DNA of 64,000 nt from Acetatifactor sp. (lineage in GTDB: Bacteria; Bacillota; Clostridia; Lachnospirales; Lachnospiraceae). Numbering within the stretch: the stretch's first letter is position 1; each line of letters begins with the position of its first letter. Positions 25,649 through 33,455 of the stretch are shown piece after piece. Made by a program: the position numbers and the translations under genes. Where the stretch lies: NCBI GenBank assembly GCA_024695935.1, contig JAILHH010000001.1, forward strand, positions 83,165 through 147,164, written 5' to 3'. The notes beneath the pieces are model-generated. The model did not search any database and had not been told where the DNA came from. It saw only the letters and a list, made by a program, of their open reading frames with translations.

Positions 25649-26254
25649 ATGAGATACGGTGTTTTAGGCGGTACATTTAATCCCATACACAAAGGTCATG
25701 TAAAACTTGCCAACGAGGCTAAGGTTCAGGCAGATCTTGATAAGGTTTACTTTGTACCGACAGGTGTACCTTATTTAAAAAAACAAAATACAGTTTTGGA
25801 TTCCGGTCACAGATTAAAGATGGTGGAGCTTGCCATCTCTGACTATGACTGTTTTGAAACATCGGATATGGAGATTAAGCGAAAAGGTAATACTTACACT
25901 TATGAAACTTTACAGGAGTTTCATTCTCTTTACCCTGATGACGAACTGTTTTTTATAATGGGTGCGGATTGCCTTTTTACCATTGAAAAATGGTACAGAC
26001 CTGAGATCATATTCGAACTTTCCACTTTGATCGCTGTGGGGCGGGACGATCTTGATGAAAGAGATGTAAAGATAAAAGCAAAAGATCTGGAGGACAGATT
26101 TGGTGCAAAGATCATTATAATCGATTTTGAAATGATAAACATATCCTCGACAATGATCAGGGACTCACTGAAAGAAAATGAGTCAATGCCCGATCTTTTG
26201 GATGAAAAAGTGTTTGAATACATAAAAGAAAATCATCTTTACGGAGTAAAATGA
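25649..26254 (+). CDS. nadD: Nicotinate-nucleotide adenylyltransferase NadD
   Basis: NadD adenylates nicotinate mononucleotide in NAD synthesis. The 201-residue protein has the nucleotidyltransferase motif GTFNPIHKGH at the N-terminus and ISSTMIRDSL near the C-terminus. The AAAGGTGG site precedes the ATG. It is followed by yqeK with a 24-base gap, the usual Firmicute pairing. Confidence 0.96.
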   Translation: MRYGVLGGTFNPIHKGHVKLANEAKVQADLDKVYFVPTGVPYLKKQNTVLDSGHRLKMVELAISDYDCFETSDMEIKRKGNTYTYETLQEFHSLYPDDELFFIMGADCLFTIEKWYRPEIIFELSTLIAVGRDDLDERDVKIKAKDLEDRFGAKIIIIDFEMINISSTMIRDSLKENESMPDLLDEKVFEYIKENHLYGVK

Positions 26255-26278
26255 TCATATAACACTTTGGAGATACAA

Positions 26279-26857
26279 ATGAAAACTGCTGAATTTATAA
26301 AGATCAGAGAATCCCTAAAAAAAGAGCTTGATGAAAAGCGTTATGAGCATACACTGGGGGTCTCATTTACGGCTGCGGCCATGGCCATGAAGTATGGCGT
26401 TCCCATTAAAAGTGCTCAGCTGGCCGGTTTATTGCATGACTGTGCAAAATGTCTTACCGGCAAACAGAAGCTTTCCATATGCAAAAAGAATGATATACCG
26501 GTTTCGGAGTTTGAAAATAATAATCCTGATATGTTACACGGTAAAGTCGGTGCTTTTATTGCCGCCACCCAATACGGTGTTGAGGACGAGGATATCTTAA
26601 ATGCCATAACATATCATACAACCGGCAGGCCCGGAATGAGTAAACTTGAAAAAATCATCTATATTGCAGATTATATAGAGCCAGGCAGAAAACCTCTGCC
26701 GGATCTGGATGCCATCAGAAATGAGGCGTTTTCGGATCTTGACGGATGCCTGATCCATTTATTGAGGTCCAGTCTTGATTATCTGCATGAAAGCGGAAGA
26801 CCAATTGATGATATGACGGAAAAGACATATAAATATTACATCGAAGAAAATATATAA
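26279..26857 (+). CDS. yqeK: YqeK-family HD-domain nucleotide hydrolase
   Basis: The 192-residue HD-domain protein has metal ligands in H-x-x-GV near residue 25, GLLHDCAK and HGKVGA, with ITYHTTG and YIADYIEPGR further on. Characterised YqeK proteins hydrolyse diadenosine tetraphosphate to ADP. I chose the ATG at 26279, preceded by GGAG at 26269; the frame could begin at TTG 26267, but that TTG overlaps the ribosome-binding site. It lies between nadD and rsfS. Confidence 0.93.
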   Translation: MKTAEFIKIRESLKKELDEKRYEHTLGVSFTAAAMAMKYGVPIKSAQLAGLLHDCAKCLTGKQKLSICKKNDIPVSEFENNNPDMLHGKVGAFIAATQYGVEDEDILNAITYHTTGRPGMSKLEKIIYIADYIEPGRKPLPDLDAIRNEAFSDLDGCLIHLLRSSLDYLHESGRPIDDMTEKTYKYYIEENI

Positions 26858-26871
26858 AGGCGGTAAGAGTA

Positions 26872-27222
26872 ATGAATTCAAAGGAAATGGCATCCCTTGC
26901 TATTGAAGCATTGGAAGATAAGAAAGCAGAAGACATTAAAGTGATCGATATCAGTGAGATATCACCGATCGCGGATTATTTTATAATAGCAGGCGGTCAT
27001 AATGTAAGTCAGCTTCAGGCTTTAAGTGACAATGTGGCCGAGAAACTTGGGGGAGTAAATGTACACGCGAAACAGGTTGAAGGATATAATACGGCTAACT
27101 GGATCCTTATGGACTATGCCGATATCATTGTTCATATTTTTGATAAAGAGAACCGTAATCTTTATAATCTTGAAAGGCTTTGGAGAGACGGTAAAGAAGT
27201 GGATATTGAGAGTTTAAAATAA
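26872..27222 (+). CDS. rsfS: Ribosome silencing factor RsfS
   Basis: RsfS binds L14 on the 50S subunit and blocks subunit joining in stationary phase. The 116-residue protein shows the family blocks DIKVIDISEISPIADYF, GYNTANWILMDY and DIIVHIF. A GGCGG site precedes it by about nine bases. It ends the obg run and is followed by a strong bidirectional terminator shared with convergent lexA. Confidence 0.95.
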   Translation: MNSKEMASLAIEALEDKKAEDIKVIDISEISPIADYFIIAGGHNVSQLQALSDNVAEKLGGVNVHAKQVEGYNTANWILMDYADIIVHIFDKENRNLYNLERLWRDGKEVDIESLK

Positions 27223-27262
27223 TGATTTTTTTAGTTTATAGTTTATTGTTTTTAAAATGATT

Positions 27263-27302
27263 AAGGGAAGTATCTGACTTATGATCGGATACTTCCCTTT
27301 TT
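27263..27302. terminator. Bidirectional terminator between rsfS and lexA
   Basis: The perfect 12-bp stem AAGGGAAGTATC (27263-27274) / GATACTTCCCTT (27288-27299) is followed by T residues on the + strand. On the - strand the arm is followed by AATCATTTT, so function there is weaker. Confidence 0.85.
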
Positions 27303-27311
27303 GTAATTGTC

Positions 27312-27929
27312 TTATTTATAGAATCTGAAGACTCCGAATACTTTTCCGAGGATCTGGCAGTCATCAACTATGATGGGATCCATATTGTCATTTTCAGGCT
27401 GAAGCCTTACATGACCGTCCTCGCGATAAAAGGTCTTTACTGTAGCGGAGTCATCTATAAGTGCTACAACGGTCTCGCCGTTATGAGCTGTATTGCAGGA
27501 GTGAACAAAAACCATGTCTCCGCTGAAGATTCCTGCGTTTATCATGGAATTACCGCGCACGTTTAAGATGAAAGAATCTCCGGGAGGCGCGAAATTGGCG
27601 GGGATAGGAAAGTATTCTTCTATATTTTCTTCAGCAAGGATAGGAGTTCCGGCAGCCACATTCCCAACCACGGGAATGCTGACCATCTCGGTCCTCATTA
27701 TCTGAAACGAATCATCGCATATTTCGATGGCCCTTGGTTTTGTGGGGTCTCTCTTTATATATCCGTTGAGCTCAAGCCTCTCTAAGTGAGCAAAAACTGA
27801 AGATGTGGATTTTAAGTGAACCCTGTCACAGATCTCTCTGACAGTTGGGGGATATCCTTTCTTAATGATCTCTTCTTTTAAAAAATCAAGGATTTCCTGT
27901 TGCTTGGGTGTGATTCCTTTACTCTTCAT
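27312..27929 (-). CDS. lexA: SOS repressor LexA
   Basis: LexA represses SOS genes and cleaves itself when stimulated by RecA filaments. The 205-residue protein has the N-terminal winged helix (PPTVREICDRVHLKSTSSV), the cleavage site A93-G94 in NVAAGTP, and catalytic S128 (RGNSM) and K165 (TVKTF). The ATG at 27929 has GGAGG seven bases before it; an upstream TTG at 27932 was rejected. It is divergent from a yneA-like gene, and four LexA boxes lie between them. Confidence 0.97.
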   Translation of the reverse strand: MKSKGITPKQQEILDFLKEEIIKKGYPPTVREICDRVHLKSTSSVFAHLERLELNGYIKRDPTKPRAIEICDDSFQIMRTEMVSIPVVGNVAAGTPILAEENIEEYFPIPANFAPPGDSFILNVRGNSMINAGIFSGDMVFVHSCNTAHNGETVVALIDDSATVKTFYREDGHVRLQPENDNMDPIIVDDCQILGKVFGVFRFYK

Positions 27930-27948
27930 CAATAATCCTCCTGAAAAC

Positions 27949-27962
27949 CGAATCTATGTTCT
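27949..27962. promoter_or_regulatory. LexA box in the lexA leader
   Basis: CGAATCTATGTTCT matches CGAACATATGTTCG at 11 of 14 positions. It lies just downstream of the lexA -10, across the predicted transcription start, an effective position for autorepression. Confidence 0.75.
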
Positions 27963-27973
27963 GATTTAAATCA

Positions 27974-28002
27974 AGTATATCATGTTTATTTTGAAATTGC
28001 AA
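27974..28002 (-). promoter_or_regulatory. lexA promoter
   Basis: On the - strand TTGCAA (27997-28002) and TATACT (27974-27979) are separated by 17 bases. LexA boxes flank it on both sides. Confidence 0.8.
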
Positions 28003-28012
28003 ACGTATCTTC

Positions 28013-28026
28013 CAAAAATATGTTCG
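28013..28026. promoter_or_regulatory. LexA box between the divergent promoters
   Basis: CAAAAATATGTTCG matches the box consensus at 12 of 14 positions. It lies about 10 bases upstream of the -35 elements of both lexA and the yneA-like gene, so one bound repressor could affect both. Confidence 0.75.
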
Positions 28027-28035
28027 AATTTTTTG

Positions 28036-28064
28036 TTGACAAACGAAACTCTGTTCGATATAAT
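28036..28064 (+). promoter_or_regulatory. Promoter of the yneA-like gene
   Basis: A full consensus TTGACA (28036-28041) and TATAAT (28059-28064) with a 17-base spacer. A LexA box fills most of the spacer, as expected for a strong promoter kept silent until SOS induction. Confidence 0.9.
28044..28057. promoter_or_regulatory. LexA box inside the yneA-like promoter spacer
   Basis: CGAAACTCTGTTCG matches the consensus at 11 of 14 positions with a perfect outer palindrome CGAA/TTCG. It lies between the -35 and -10 elements. Confidence 0.8.
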
Positions 28065-28071
28065 TCAAATC

Positions 28072-28085
28072 AGAACAGATGTTCA
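28072..28085. promoter_or_regulatory. LexA box downstream of the yneA-like promoter
   Basis: AGAACAGATGTTCA contains the palindrome GAAC-AGAT-GTTC and matches the consensus at 11 of 14 positions. It covers the predicted transcription start. Confidence 0.8.
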
Positions 28086-28116
28086 GAACGTAGTTTCTTG
28101 ACGGAGGAGATTTATT

Positions 28117-28494
28117 ATGGATATCAGAAATATGGATGAAAGAGAACTCAGATTATACAAAAACAAATTGCGCAGAAAGAAGATCGTCAGGAGAAGGATG
28201 ATCGTTTTTGCTCTGGCTGTTTCAATGATCCTTGTGACTTTGATCTCTGCCTTCAGTTTTAAATCCAGCGCTGAATCATCCATAGATCATGAATATAAAT
28301 ATTATACATCCGTTACGGTAAAATACGGCGATACTTTATATGATATAAGTGACAGATACATCGATTACGATCATTACGCTTCAAAGGCTGAATATATCAG
28401 AGAAGTTGCTTCCATTAACGGTTTAAATTCAAAATGTGACATTATTTCCGGGCAGATGATCATAGTTCCTTATTATTCGGCTGAATACAAATAA
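28117..28494 (+). CDS. yneA: LysM-domain membrane protein, YneA-like SOS division inhibitor
   Basis: The 125-residue protein has a very basic N-terminal cytoplasmic part (KNKLRRKKIVRRR), one membrane helix (about 28-48) and an extracellular LysM module. The LysM begins VTVKYGDTLYDIS and ends SGQMIIVPYY. B. subtilis YneA has the same layout, is divergent from lexA and delays division after DNA damage. The consensus promoter with overlapping LexA boxes strongly supports SOS control. GGAGGAG lies nine bases before the ATG. The division-inhibitor role is inferred from context and architecture. Confidence 0.88.
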   Translation: MDIRNMDERELRLYKNKLRRKKIVRRRMIVFALAVSMILVTLISAFSFKSSAESSIDHEYKYYTSVTVKYGDTLYDISDRYIDYDHYASKAEYIREVASINGLNSKCDIISGQMIIVPYYSAEYK

Positions 28495-28583
28495 ACTTCG
28501 TTTAAATTTATTGTAATAAATTTATTATAAATTGAATATTTTGCTGTTTCTTTATCAATTACTGCCAATTTGCCTTCAATACG

Positions 28584-28592
28584 TGTTATAAT
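28584..28592 (+). promoter_or_regulatory. Extended -10 promoter of the 59-residue protein gene
   Basis: TGTTATAAT contains a perfect TATAAT with TGn directly upstream. There is no good -35 at the right distance, which is typical of extended -10 promoters. It lies 32 bases before the ATG at 28624. Confidence 0.6.
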
Positions 28593-28623
28593 ATCCTTAA
28601 ATTAAATCTTGGAGGTTTAGCTT

Positions 28624-28803
28624 ATGGATATCAATAAATATTTAGACAAACTGGAAGAATCTGTAACCCTTACAAAGAAAGATTTACTGCTTGGCGGTCT
28701 GGTGGTTTTGCTTACAGGAGTGGCATATGGCGCCATCAAAGCTTCGAAGTACAAAGACAAAAGAGTCTCACGTTTTTATGCAGATGAAGACTCCGATTAT
28801 TGA
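28624..28803 (+). CDS. Small single-helix membrane protein, unknown function
   Basis: A 59-codon frame runs from ATG 28624 to TGA 28801-28803, with TTGGAGG at a good distance and its own extended -10 promoter. The product has a charged N-terminal helix (DKLEESVTLTKKD), one hydrophobic segment (about 21-39, LLLGGLVVLLTGVAYGAI) and a charged tail rich in K, R and D. I do not recognise the family. The strong start signals and clean composition argue that it is real. It lies between the SOS gene and an AI-2E-family permease; no LexA box is near its promoter. Confidence 0.75.
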   Translation: MDINKYLDKLEESVTLTKKDLLLGGLVVLLTGVAYGAIKASKYKDKRVSRFYADEDSDY

Positions 28804-28846
28804 TCTTTGAATTCTTATCGATAACTTTGACTAAAGGATACAGCAT

Positions 28847-30346
28847 ATGAAACGATTATTGAACAACCAGTATTTTAAATGGGGTTTTACGGCATTTTTA
28901 TCGATTGCTGCCAGTGTTATATTTATCTATCTTATATTTTACAGTTCGGAATTTGCAGGTGATTTTAAGTTTATTACCGGCATTCTGACACCTGTCATTT
29001 CGGGTCTTGTGATCGCATATATTCTGACGCCTGTGATGAATTTTATCGAGTATAAAATATTTGTCCCCATCAGAAATTTTTTTAAAAAGGATAAGACGAA
29101 CAGAAACGGCAGTACCGTTACTCATGCGTTCGCTATTTTATTTACCATAGTTTTCTTTGTTTTATTACTCTATGGTTTTTTCAGATTGCTGATATCACAG
29201 ATCGTTCCCAGTATCGTAAATATCACAAATAATTTTGACAGTTACATCGATAATTTTACCAAATGGATAACCAGGTTGATGTCTGAAGATTATCCTGATC
29301 TCGGTAATAAAATCACCGAGCTGGTGGACAAGTATTCAATTGAGATAGAAGACTGGTTAAATACAACAGTAATGGACAAGACCGCAGTTGTCATAAAGAC
29401 TTTATCCTTAAGTGTTTTAGCTTTCTTCCAGGGATTTTGGCACTTTATCATCGGTTTTATCATTTCCATATATGTTCTTGCCAGCAAAGACAGGTTTGCA
29501 GGTCAGGCAAAGAAAATGGTATATGCTCTCTTTAACAGAGATTTTGCCAATATAATGCTCAATAATTTCAGTTTTACCAATAAAACCTTTGTGGGATTTT
29601 TAAGCGGTAAAATAATGGATTCCATCATTATAGGCATACTTTGTTTTATCGGAACATCTATTATGGGAACACCTTATGCGGCCCTGGTCAGCGTTATCAT
29701 CGGAGTGACCAATATAATCCCTTTTTTTGGTCCTTACCTGGGTGCAATTCCCACAAGTATTTTTATTCTCATAGTCACACCAACGGTTCCCATGAACTGT
29801 GTTAAATTCATAATTTTTATACTGTTGCTTCAACAGCTTGACGGAAATGTCATCGGCCCCAAGATCCTGGGCGAAAGTACCGGTTTATCCGGTTTCTGGG
29901 TAATCTTTTCGCTGACTTTATTTGGCGGATTATGGGGTATTCCAGGAATGATCCTGGGTGTTCCGATCTTTGCTGTTATATATGCAATGATCACTTCATA
30001 TGTGAACGCACTTCTTATCAAGAAAGAATTAAGTATCAATTCCTGTGATTATATAAATGCATGTGAAGTCGATCGTGACGGAAATATCATTGAATTTGTA
30101 CCTGATTATAAGCTAAGGAGTAAAGAATTAAAGAACGTGGAATACGGTTCCACATTTAAGACTACCATTGAGCAGAATCAAAAGAAAAGAAAAAATGATA
30201 TCATAAATTTTGCAGACAATACTGCATCAGATAAAGATAATTTTAACGTTGATCATAAGGATAATGATGAATCTCAAGACATTGATAACATTAAAACTTC
30301 TACAGTTTTATCAGATAGTATTGATTCTGATGAGTCTCATGATTAA
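28847..30346 (+). CDS. AI-2E-family membrane transporter
   Basis: The 499-residue protein has about eight membrane helices and the family blocks [17 protein letters not shown] near the start, [13 protein letters not shown] in the middle and [33 protein letters not shown] near the end. The last 100 or so residues form a hydrophilic acidic tail. The family was named for TqsA and includes Na+/H+ and K+ exporters, so the substrate cannot be assigned. AAAGGATA precedes the ATG. Confidence 0.9.
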   Translation: MKRLLNNQYFKWGFTAFLSIAASVIFIYLIFYSSEFAGDFKFITGILTPVISGLVIAYILTPVMNFIEYKIFVPIRNFFKKDKTNRNGSTVTHAFAILFTIVFFVLLLYGFFRLLISQIVPSIVNITNNFDSYIDNFTKWITRLMSEDYPDLGNKITELVDKYSIEIEDWLNTTVMDKTAVVIKTLSLSVLAFFQGFWHFIIGFIISIYVLASKDRFAGQAKKMVYALFNRDFANIMLNNFSFTNKTFVGFLSGKIMDSIIIGILCFIGTSIMGTPYAALVSVIIGVTNIIPFFGPYLGAIPTSIFILIVTPTVPMNCVKFIIFILLLQQLDGNVIGPKILGESTGLSGFWVIFSLTLFGGLWGIPGMILGVPIFAVIYAMITSYVNALLIKKELSINSCDYINACEVDRDGNIIEFVPDYKLRSKELKNVEYGSTFKTTIEQNQKKRKNDIINFADNTASDKDNFNVDHKDNDESQDIDNIKTSTVLSDSIDSDESHD

Positions 30347-30378
30347 AAAAAATTTTTATTGATTGGATATTTGAAGTT

Positions 30379-30828
30379 ATGCGTTTTGTAATACAGAGAG
30401 TTACCCATGCCGAGGTTGTGGTTGAAGGCAATAAGATCGGCGCAATTGATAAAGGATTCCTGGTCCTTATCGGCATATCAGCCACTGATACAAAAGAAAT
30501 TGCCGATAAAATGGTTAAAAAGATGATCGGACTCAGAATTTTTGCGGATGAAAATGACAAGACAAATTTAGACCTTAATTCCGTTAACGGTTCACTTCTT
30601 TTGATCTCACAATTTACTTTATATGCTGATTGTAAAAAGGGAAACAGACCCTCATTTACAGATGCCGCAAAGCCTGACATGGCAAATGAGATCTATGAAT
30701 ATATCATCTCAAAATGCAGGGAATCGGTTTCAAATGTCCAAACCGGCGAATTTGGTGCCGATATGAAGGTCAGTCTCTTAAATGACGGACCATTTACCGT
30801 GATCCTCGACTCTGATGTGATTTTATAA
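30379..30828 (+). CDS. dtd: D-aminoacyl-tRNA deacylase Dtd
   Basis: Dtd removes D-amino acids and glycine mischarged onto tRNAs. The 149-residue protein has the active-site motif SQFTLYAD and the Gly-cisPro motif NDGPFTV that reads chirality. It starts [11 protein letters not shown] as usual. It is the last + gene before the convergent switch to the - strand. A weak 6-bp hairpin without a T-run lies at 30861-30879. Confidence 0.96.
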   Translation: MRFVIQRVTHAEVVVEGNKIGAIDKGFLVLIGISATDTKEIADKMVKKMIGLRIFADENDKTNLDLNSVNGSLLLISQFTLYADCKKGNRPSFTDAAKPDMANEIYEYIISKCRESVSNVQTGEFGADMKVSLLNDGPFTVILDSDVIL

Positions 30829-30888
30829 TTTAGTTTATTTTATTATTAAACATCATTTTATCAGATGATATAAATCTGAAATAAATCA

Positions 30889-31947
30889 TTAACTGTAAGG
30901 GTCGACCTTGGCAGCCTGGCGCCTGTGGGCGTCCTCGCTGGCTGCATAATGCTTTGCTGTGGTATTAATGTCGGAATGGCCCAAAACGTCGGCTACAAGC
31001 CTGATATCACCGGTTTTGTTATATAGAGCCGTGCCATAGGTAGAACGCATTTTATGAGGCGATATTTTCTTGTTTGATACGGCTACAGCCGCATATTTAC
31101 CCACCATTTCCTGTACGGAACGCACAGCCATTCTTTTCTTTCTGGTGCTCATAAAAAGCGCTTTTTCCTTGTCGGATTCGATATAATTTTTCCTTTCAAA
31201 TTCAATATAATCAAGGAGAGCTTCCTCTGTGACATCATCAAAGTAAAGAATATGCTCTTTACGGCCTTTTCTGACAACACACATGGATCTTTCCTTGAAA
31301 TTGATATCATTCATATCAAGTCCCACACACTCGGAGACACGGATTCCGGTTCGCAGCAGGAGAGTAAGTATTGCATAATCCCTGTATTTGGTTTTATCAA
31401 GGACTTTTCTTTGATGTTCTGAACCAACCTCTGAATATTTGATCACATTTAAAAAGTCGTTTACTTCATCAGGTGTAAGTCTGGTTATAATATGATCGTC
31501 ATCCTTGCGGTTTTGCTTATTTGCGCCCACAGTCGGGTCCGTCTGCATAAATTGATGCTCGCACATATATTTATAAAATGATCTTAATGCTGACATTTTC
31601 CTGGCAATGCCGCTTATGTTATTCTGCAGATCGGCTTTACCTATAACAGTTACGTCTCTGGCTGATAAATACTTTTGATATTCATTAATATCCTGAAAAG
31701 ATAACTGATCCAGTATATTTAAAGGTATATCGATGGTTTCGTATTTTTGCGCAGGGGGACAGAATTCCTTCAGATAAGTCAGGAATGTCTGCAGATCGTA
31801 TGCATATGAAATTGCTGTATTTGGATTTCGCATGGCTCTGGAATCAAGAAATTCATAAGTATAAGTCGGAAGAGTTTTCTTCATGGCTTCAAGCTTTATA
31901 CGATAATTTCTGTCTTTTTGCTTATTAAATTCAGAATCTCGACCCAT
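30889..31947 (-). CDS. Tyrosine recombinase, XerC/XerD-like
   Basis: The 352-residue site-specific recombinase has an N-terminal SAM-like DNA-binding domain and a catalytic domain. The catalytic domain contains Arg in LRTGIRVSE, the HxxR box in SPHKMRSTYG, the second His region VLGHSDINTTAKHY and nucleophile Y334. The ATG at 31947 follows GGAGG by ten bases; the longer frame from 32013 adds 22 residues with no start signals. No mobile-element genes surround it, so a chromosomal role such as dimer resolution is more likely than phage integration. It has its own promoter and a palindromic leader. Confidence 0.9.
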   Translation of the reverse strand: MGRDSEFNKQKDRNYRIKLEAMKKTLPTYTYEFLDSRAMRNPNTAISYAYDLQTFLTYLKEFCPPAQKYETIDIPLNILDQLSFQDINEYQKYLSARDVTVIGKADLQNNISGIARKMSALRSFYKYMCEHQFMQTDPTVGANKQNRKDDDHIITRLTPDEVNDFLNVIKYSEVGSEHQRKVLDKTKYRDYAILTLLLRTGIRVSECVGLDMNDINFKERSMCVVRKGRKEHILYFDDVTEEALLDYIEFERKNYIESDKEKALFMSTRKKRMAVRSVQEMVGKYAAVAVSNKKISPHKMRSTYGTALYNKTGDIRLVADVLGHSDINTTAKHYAASEDAHRRQAAKVDPYS

Positions 31948-32017
31948 ATTAAAAAAACCTCCGATAAGTGTGGATTTAGGCTGCGCGCAGTGACTCTTAC
32001 GAAATATATGCACTTTT

Positions 32018-32043
32018 TAGCGTTAAATTGAGATTTAACGCTA
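32018..32043. repeat. Perfect 26-bp palindrome upstream of the recombinase gene
   Basis: TAGCGTTAAAT (32018-32028) and ATTTAACGCTA (32033-32043) are perfect inverted 11-base arms around TGAG. No T-run follows on either strand, so it is not an ordinary terminator. It lies just downstream of the predicted recombinase transcription start. A second small palindrome, CTGCGCGCAG, is at 31981-31990. It may be an operator, an mRNA leader hairpin or a recombinase binding site. Confidence 0.75.
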
Positions 32044-32055
32044 TGTTATAAATCC

Positions 32056-32084
32056 ATATTACCCTCTTTTCAGCATAAAATCAA
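32056..32084 (-). promoter_or_regulatory. Promoter of the tyrosine recombinase gene
   Basis: On the - strand TTGATT (32079-32084) and TAATAT (32056-32061) are separated by 17 bases. The leader to the ATG at 31947 would be about 100 bases and contains the palindrome at 32018-32043. Confidence 0.65.
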
Positions 32085-32154
32085 GCATTTTCAATATGTT
32101 TTGAGGGTAATTTTAATGGATTAGATTTAAAGAAATAATGTAAATATTTTTATT

Positions 32155-33441
32155 TTACGACCGATCTTCCGATCTGAAATAGATTTCCTTAATGGACGGG
32201 CCTGATTTTTTCCTGGTAAATTCGGCCAGATCCAAAGCCGTTAAATCTTTAAAACAAATTCCGGACGGATCTTTTTTTGATATGGCTTTTAGATACTCTA
32301 TAAATTCAGCCCTTTGTTTTTTATCTTTATAATTTATAAAATCAATGATGATTATGCCTGAAATGTTCCTGAGTCTTATCTGTCTTAATGCTTCTGACGC
32401 TGCTTCACGGTTTAGATCATCCACAGGCTGTTTCCCTTCTGTTTTGGCACTGTTAACGTCAATAACGGTCAAAGCTTCCAATTGGTCGATCACAATATTG
32501 CCGCCCGATTTTAGCCAGATTTGACGCTTTAAAATGGATTCTGCTTTTGAATCCAGTCCATATAATGAATTCAGGCTTAAATCTTTGTCATCATATAGCC
32601 TTATTTTCGGCTGTTTTTCCGCATTTACACCATTTTCAGATGTTAAAAATGCTCTTGTATAAAGTTCGTGATCCTTGTTATTTTCAACGATGATCTCATC
32701 AAAGGCTCCGAAACTTATGGAATTGATCTTATTTCTGATACTTACACTTATGATATCACCTTGATTTAAACAGGAAAACAGTGTTTTGTGACTGCTCTCC
32801 CTAAGGGTTGTTAATAGTTTAACAAAACTTTTCCTTAATCTTGATAAAATTTCATCGTTTGAATACTCTCTGCAGGCTGTTCTTATGGTCAGATCCACGG
32901 GATATTCGAATTCCTCCAACATTTTTTGGATCATAGAAAAGTCAAATCTGTTTTTTTCTTCTTCAGAAAGCTTTTTTGAATAATGAAAAGTACTGCTCTT
33001 TACACCTGTTTTAAATACAAACAGATCATCGGTATATTCGATATTGCAGGTAATAAAAGGAAGCTTGGTCTTAATCCTTTCTCTTTCTATCTTTACGATT
33101 ATCTCATCCGATAAAAGGATCCTGCCATCGTTTTTTCTGTTTAATACAAGTGGTAAGTCTCCTTCTTTTAAAGACATATAACATATTTCACCCTTTTGTA
33201 TCTCCACAAAAACAGATCCGTTATTCCTGTCAATATTTTGAACTCTGCCCACATATATAAGGCCTGTTCGGTCTTTTTCGGGATCAAACAGATCAAAGCC
33301 TTCCAATCTGTTATCCTTTATAAAGAATACTGCCTTTCTGTCTTTATACTTTGAGATTATTATTTTCCCCTTTTTGGTATTTCTCAAAGCATTTTCCTCG
33401 CTATTTAAATGTATATTTGATACTTTTACATCCCTGGACAT
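32155..33441 (-). CDS. rng: Ribonuclease G/E family protein
   Basis: RNase G/E enzymes cut single-stranded RNA in rRNA maturation and mRNA decay. The 428-residue protein has an S1-like region (TGLIYVGRVQNIDRNNGSVFVEI) and the metal-binding catalytic core VIDVNSAKTEG and IIIIDFINY. It lacks the long RNase E C-terminal scaffold. The ATG at 33441 is preceded by GAGGA; the TTG at 33444 was rejected. It is downstream of the two radical-SAM-associated genes, as in other Clostridia, but rplU does not follow it here. Confidence 0.93.
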   Translation of the reverse strand: MSRDVKVSNIHLNSEENALRNTKKGKIIISKYKDRKAVFFIKDNRLEGFDLFDPEKDRTGLIYVGRVQNIDRNNGSVFVEIQKGEICYMSLKEGDLPLVLNRKNDGRILLSDEIIVKIERERIKTKLPFITCNIEYTDDLFVFKTGVKSSTFHYSKKLSEEEKNRFDFSMIQKMLEEFEYPVDLTIRTACREYSNDEILSRLRKSFVKLLTTLRESSHKTLFSCLNQGDIISVSIRNKINSISFGAFDEIIVENNKDHELYTRAFLTSENGVNAEKQPKIRLYDDKDLSLNSLYGLDSKAESILKRQIWLKSGGNIVIDQLEALTVIDVNSAKTEGKQPVDDLNREAASEALRQIRLRNISGIIIIDFINYKDKKQRAEFIEYLKAISKKDPSGICFKDLTALDLAEFTRKKSGPSIKEIYFRSEDRS

Positions 33442-33455
33442 CAATATTCCTCATA

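Noticed and set aside
28504..28523. AAATTTATT/AATAAATTT hairpin after the LysM gene as a terminator
   Set aside because: The stem is purely A/T and lacks a proper T-run; such repeats arise by chance in AT-rich spacers.
30861..30879. TCAGAT/ATCTGA hairpin between dtd and the recombinase gene as a terminator
   Set aside because: Only six base pairs and no T-run on either strand; too weak to call.
30889..31947. The tyrosine recombinase as the integrase of a mobile element
   Set aside because: No att-like repeats, phage or conjugation genes are nearby; the flanking genes are ordinary core genes.
32018..32043. The palindrome as a dif site
   Set aside because: Arm spacing is 4 rather than 6 bases and the core-proximal sequence does not match known Firmicute dif sites; kept only as a possible operator or binding site.
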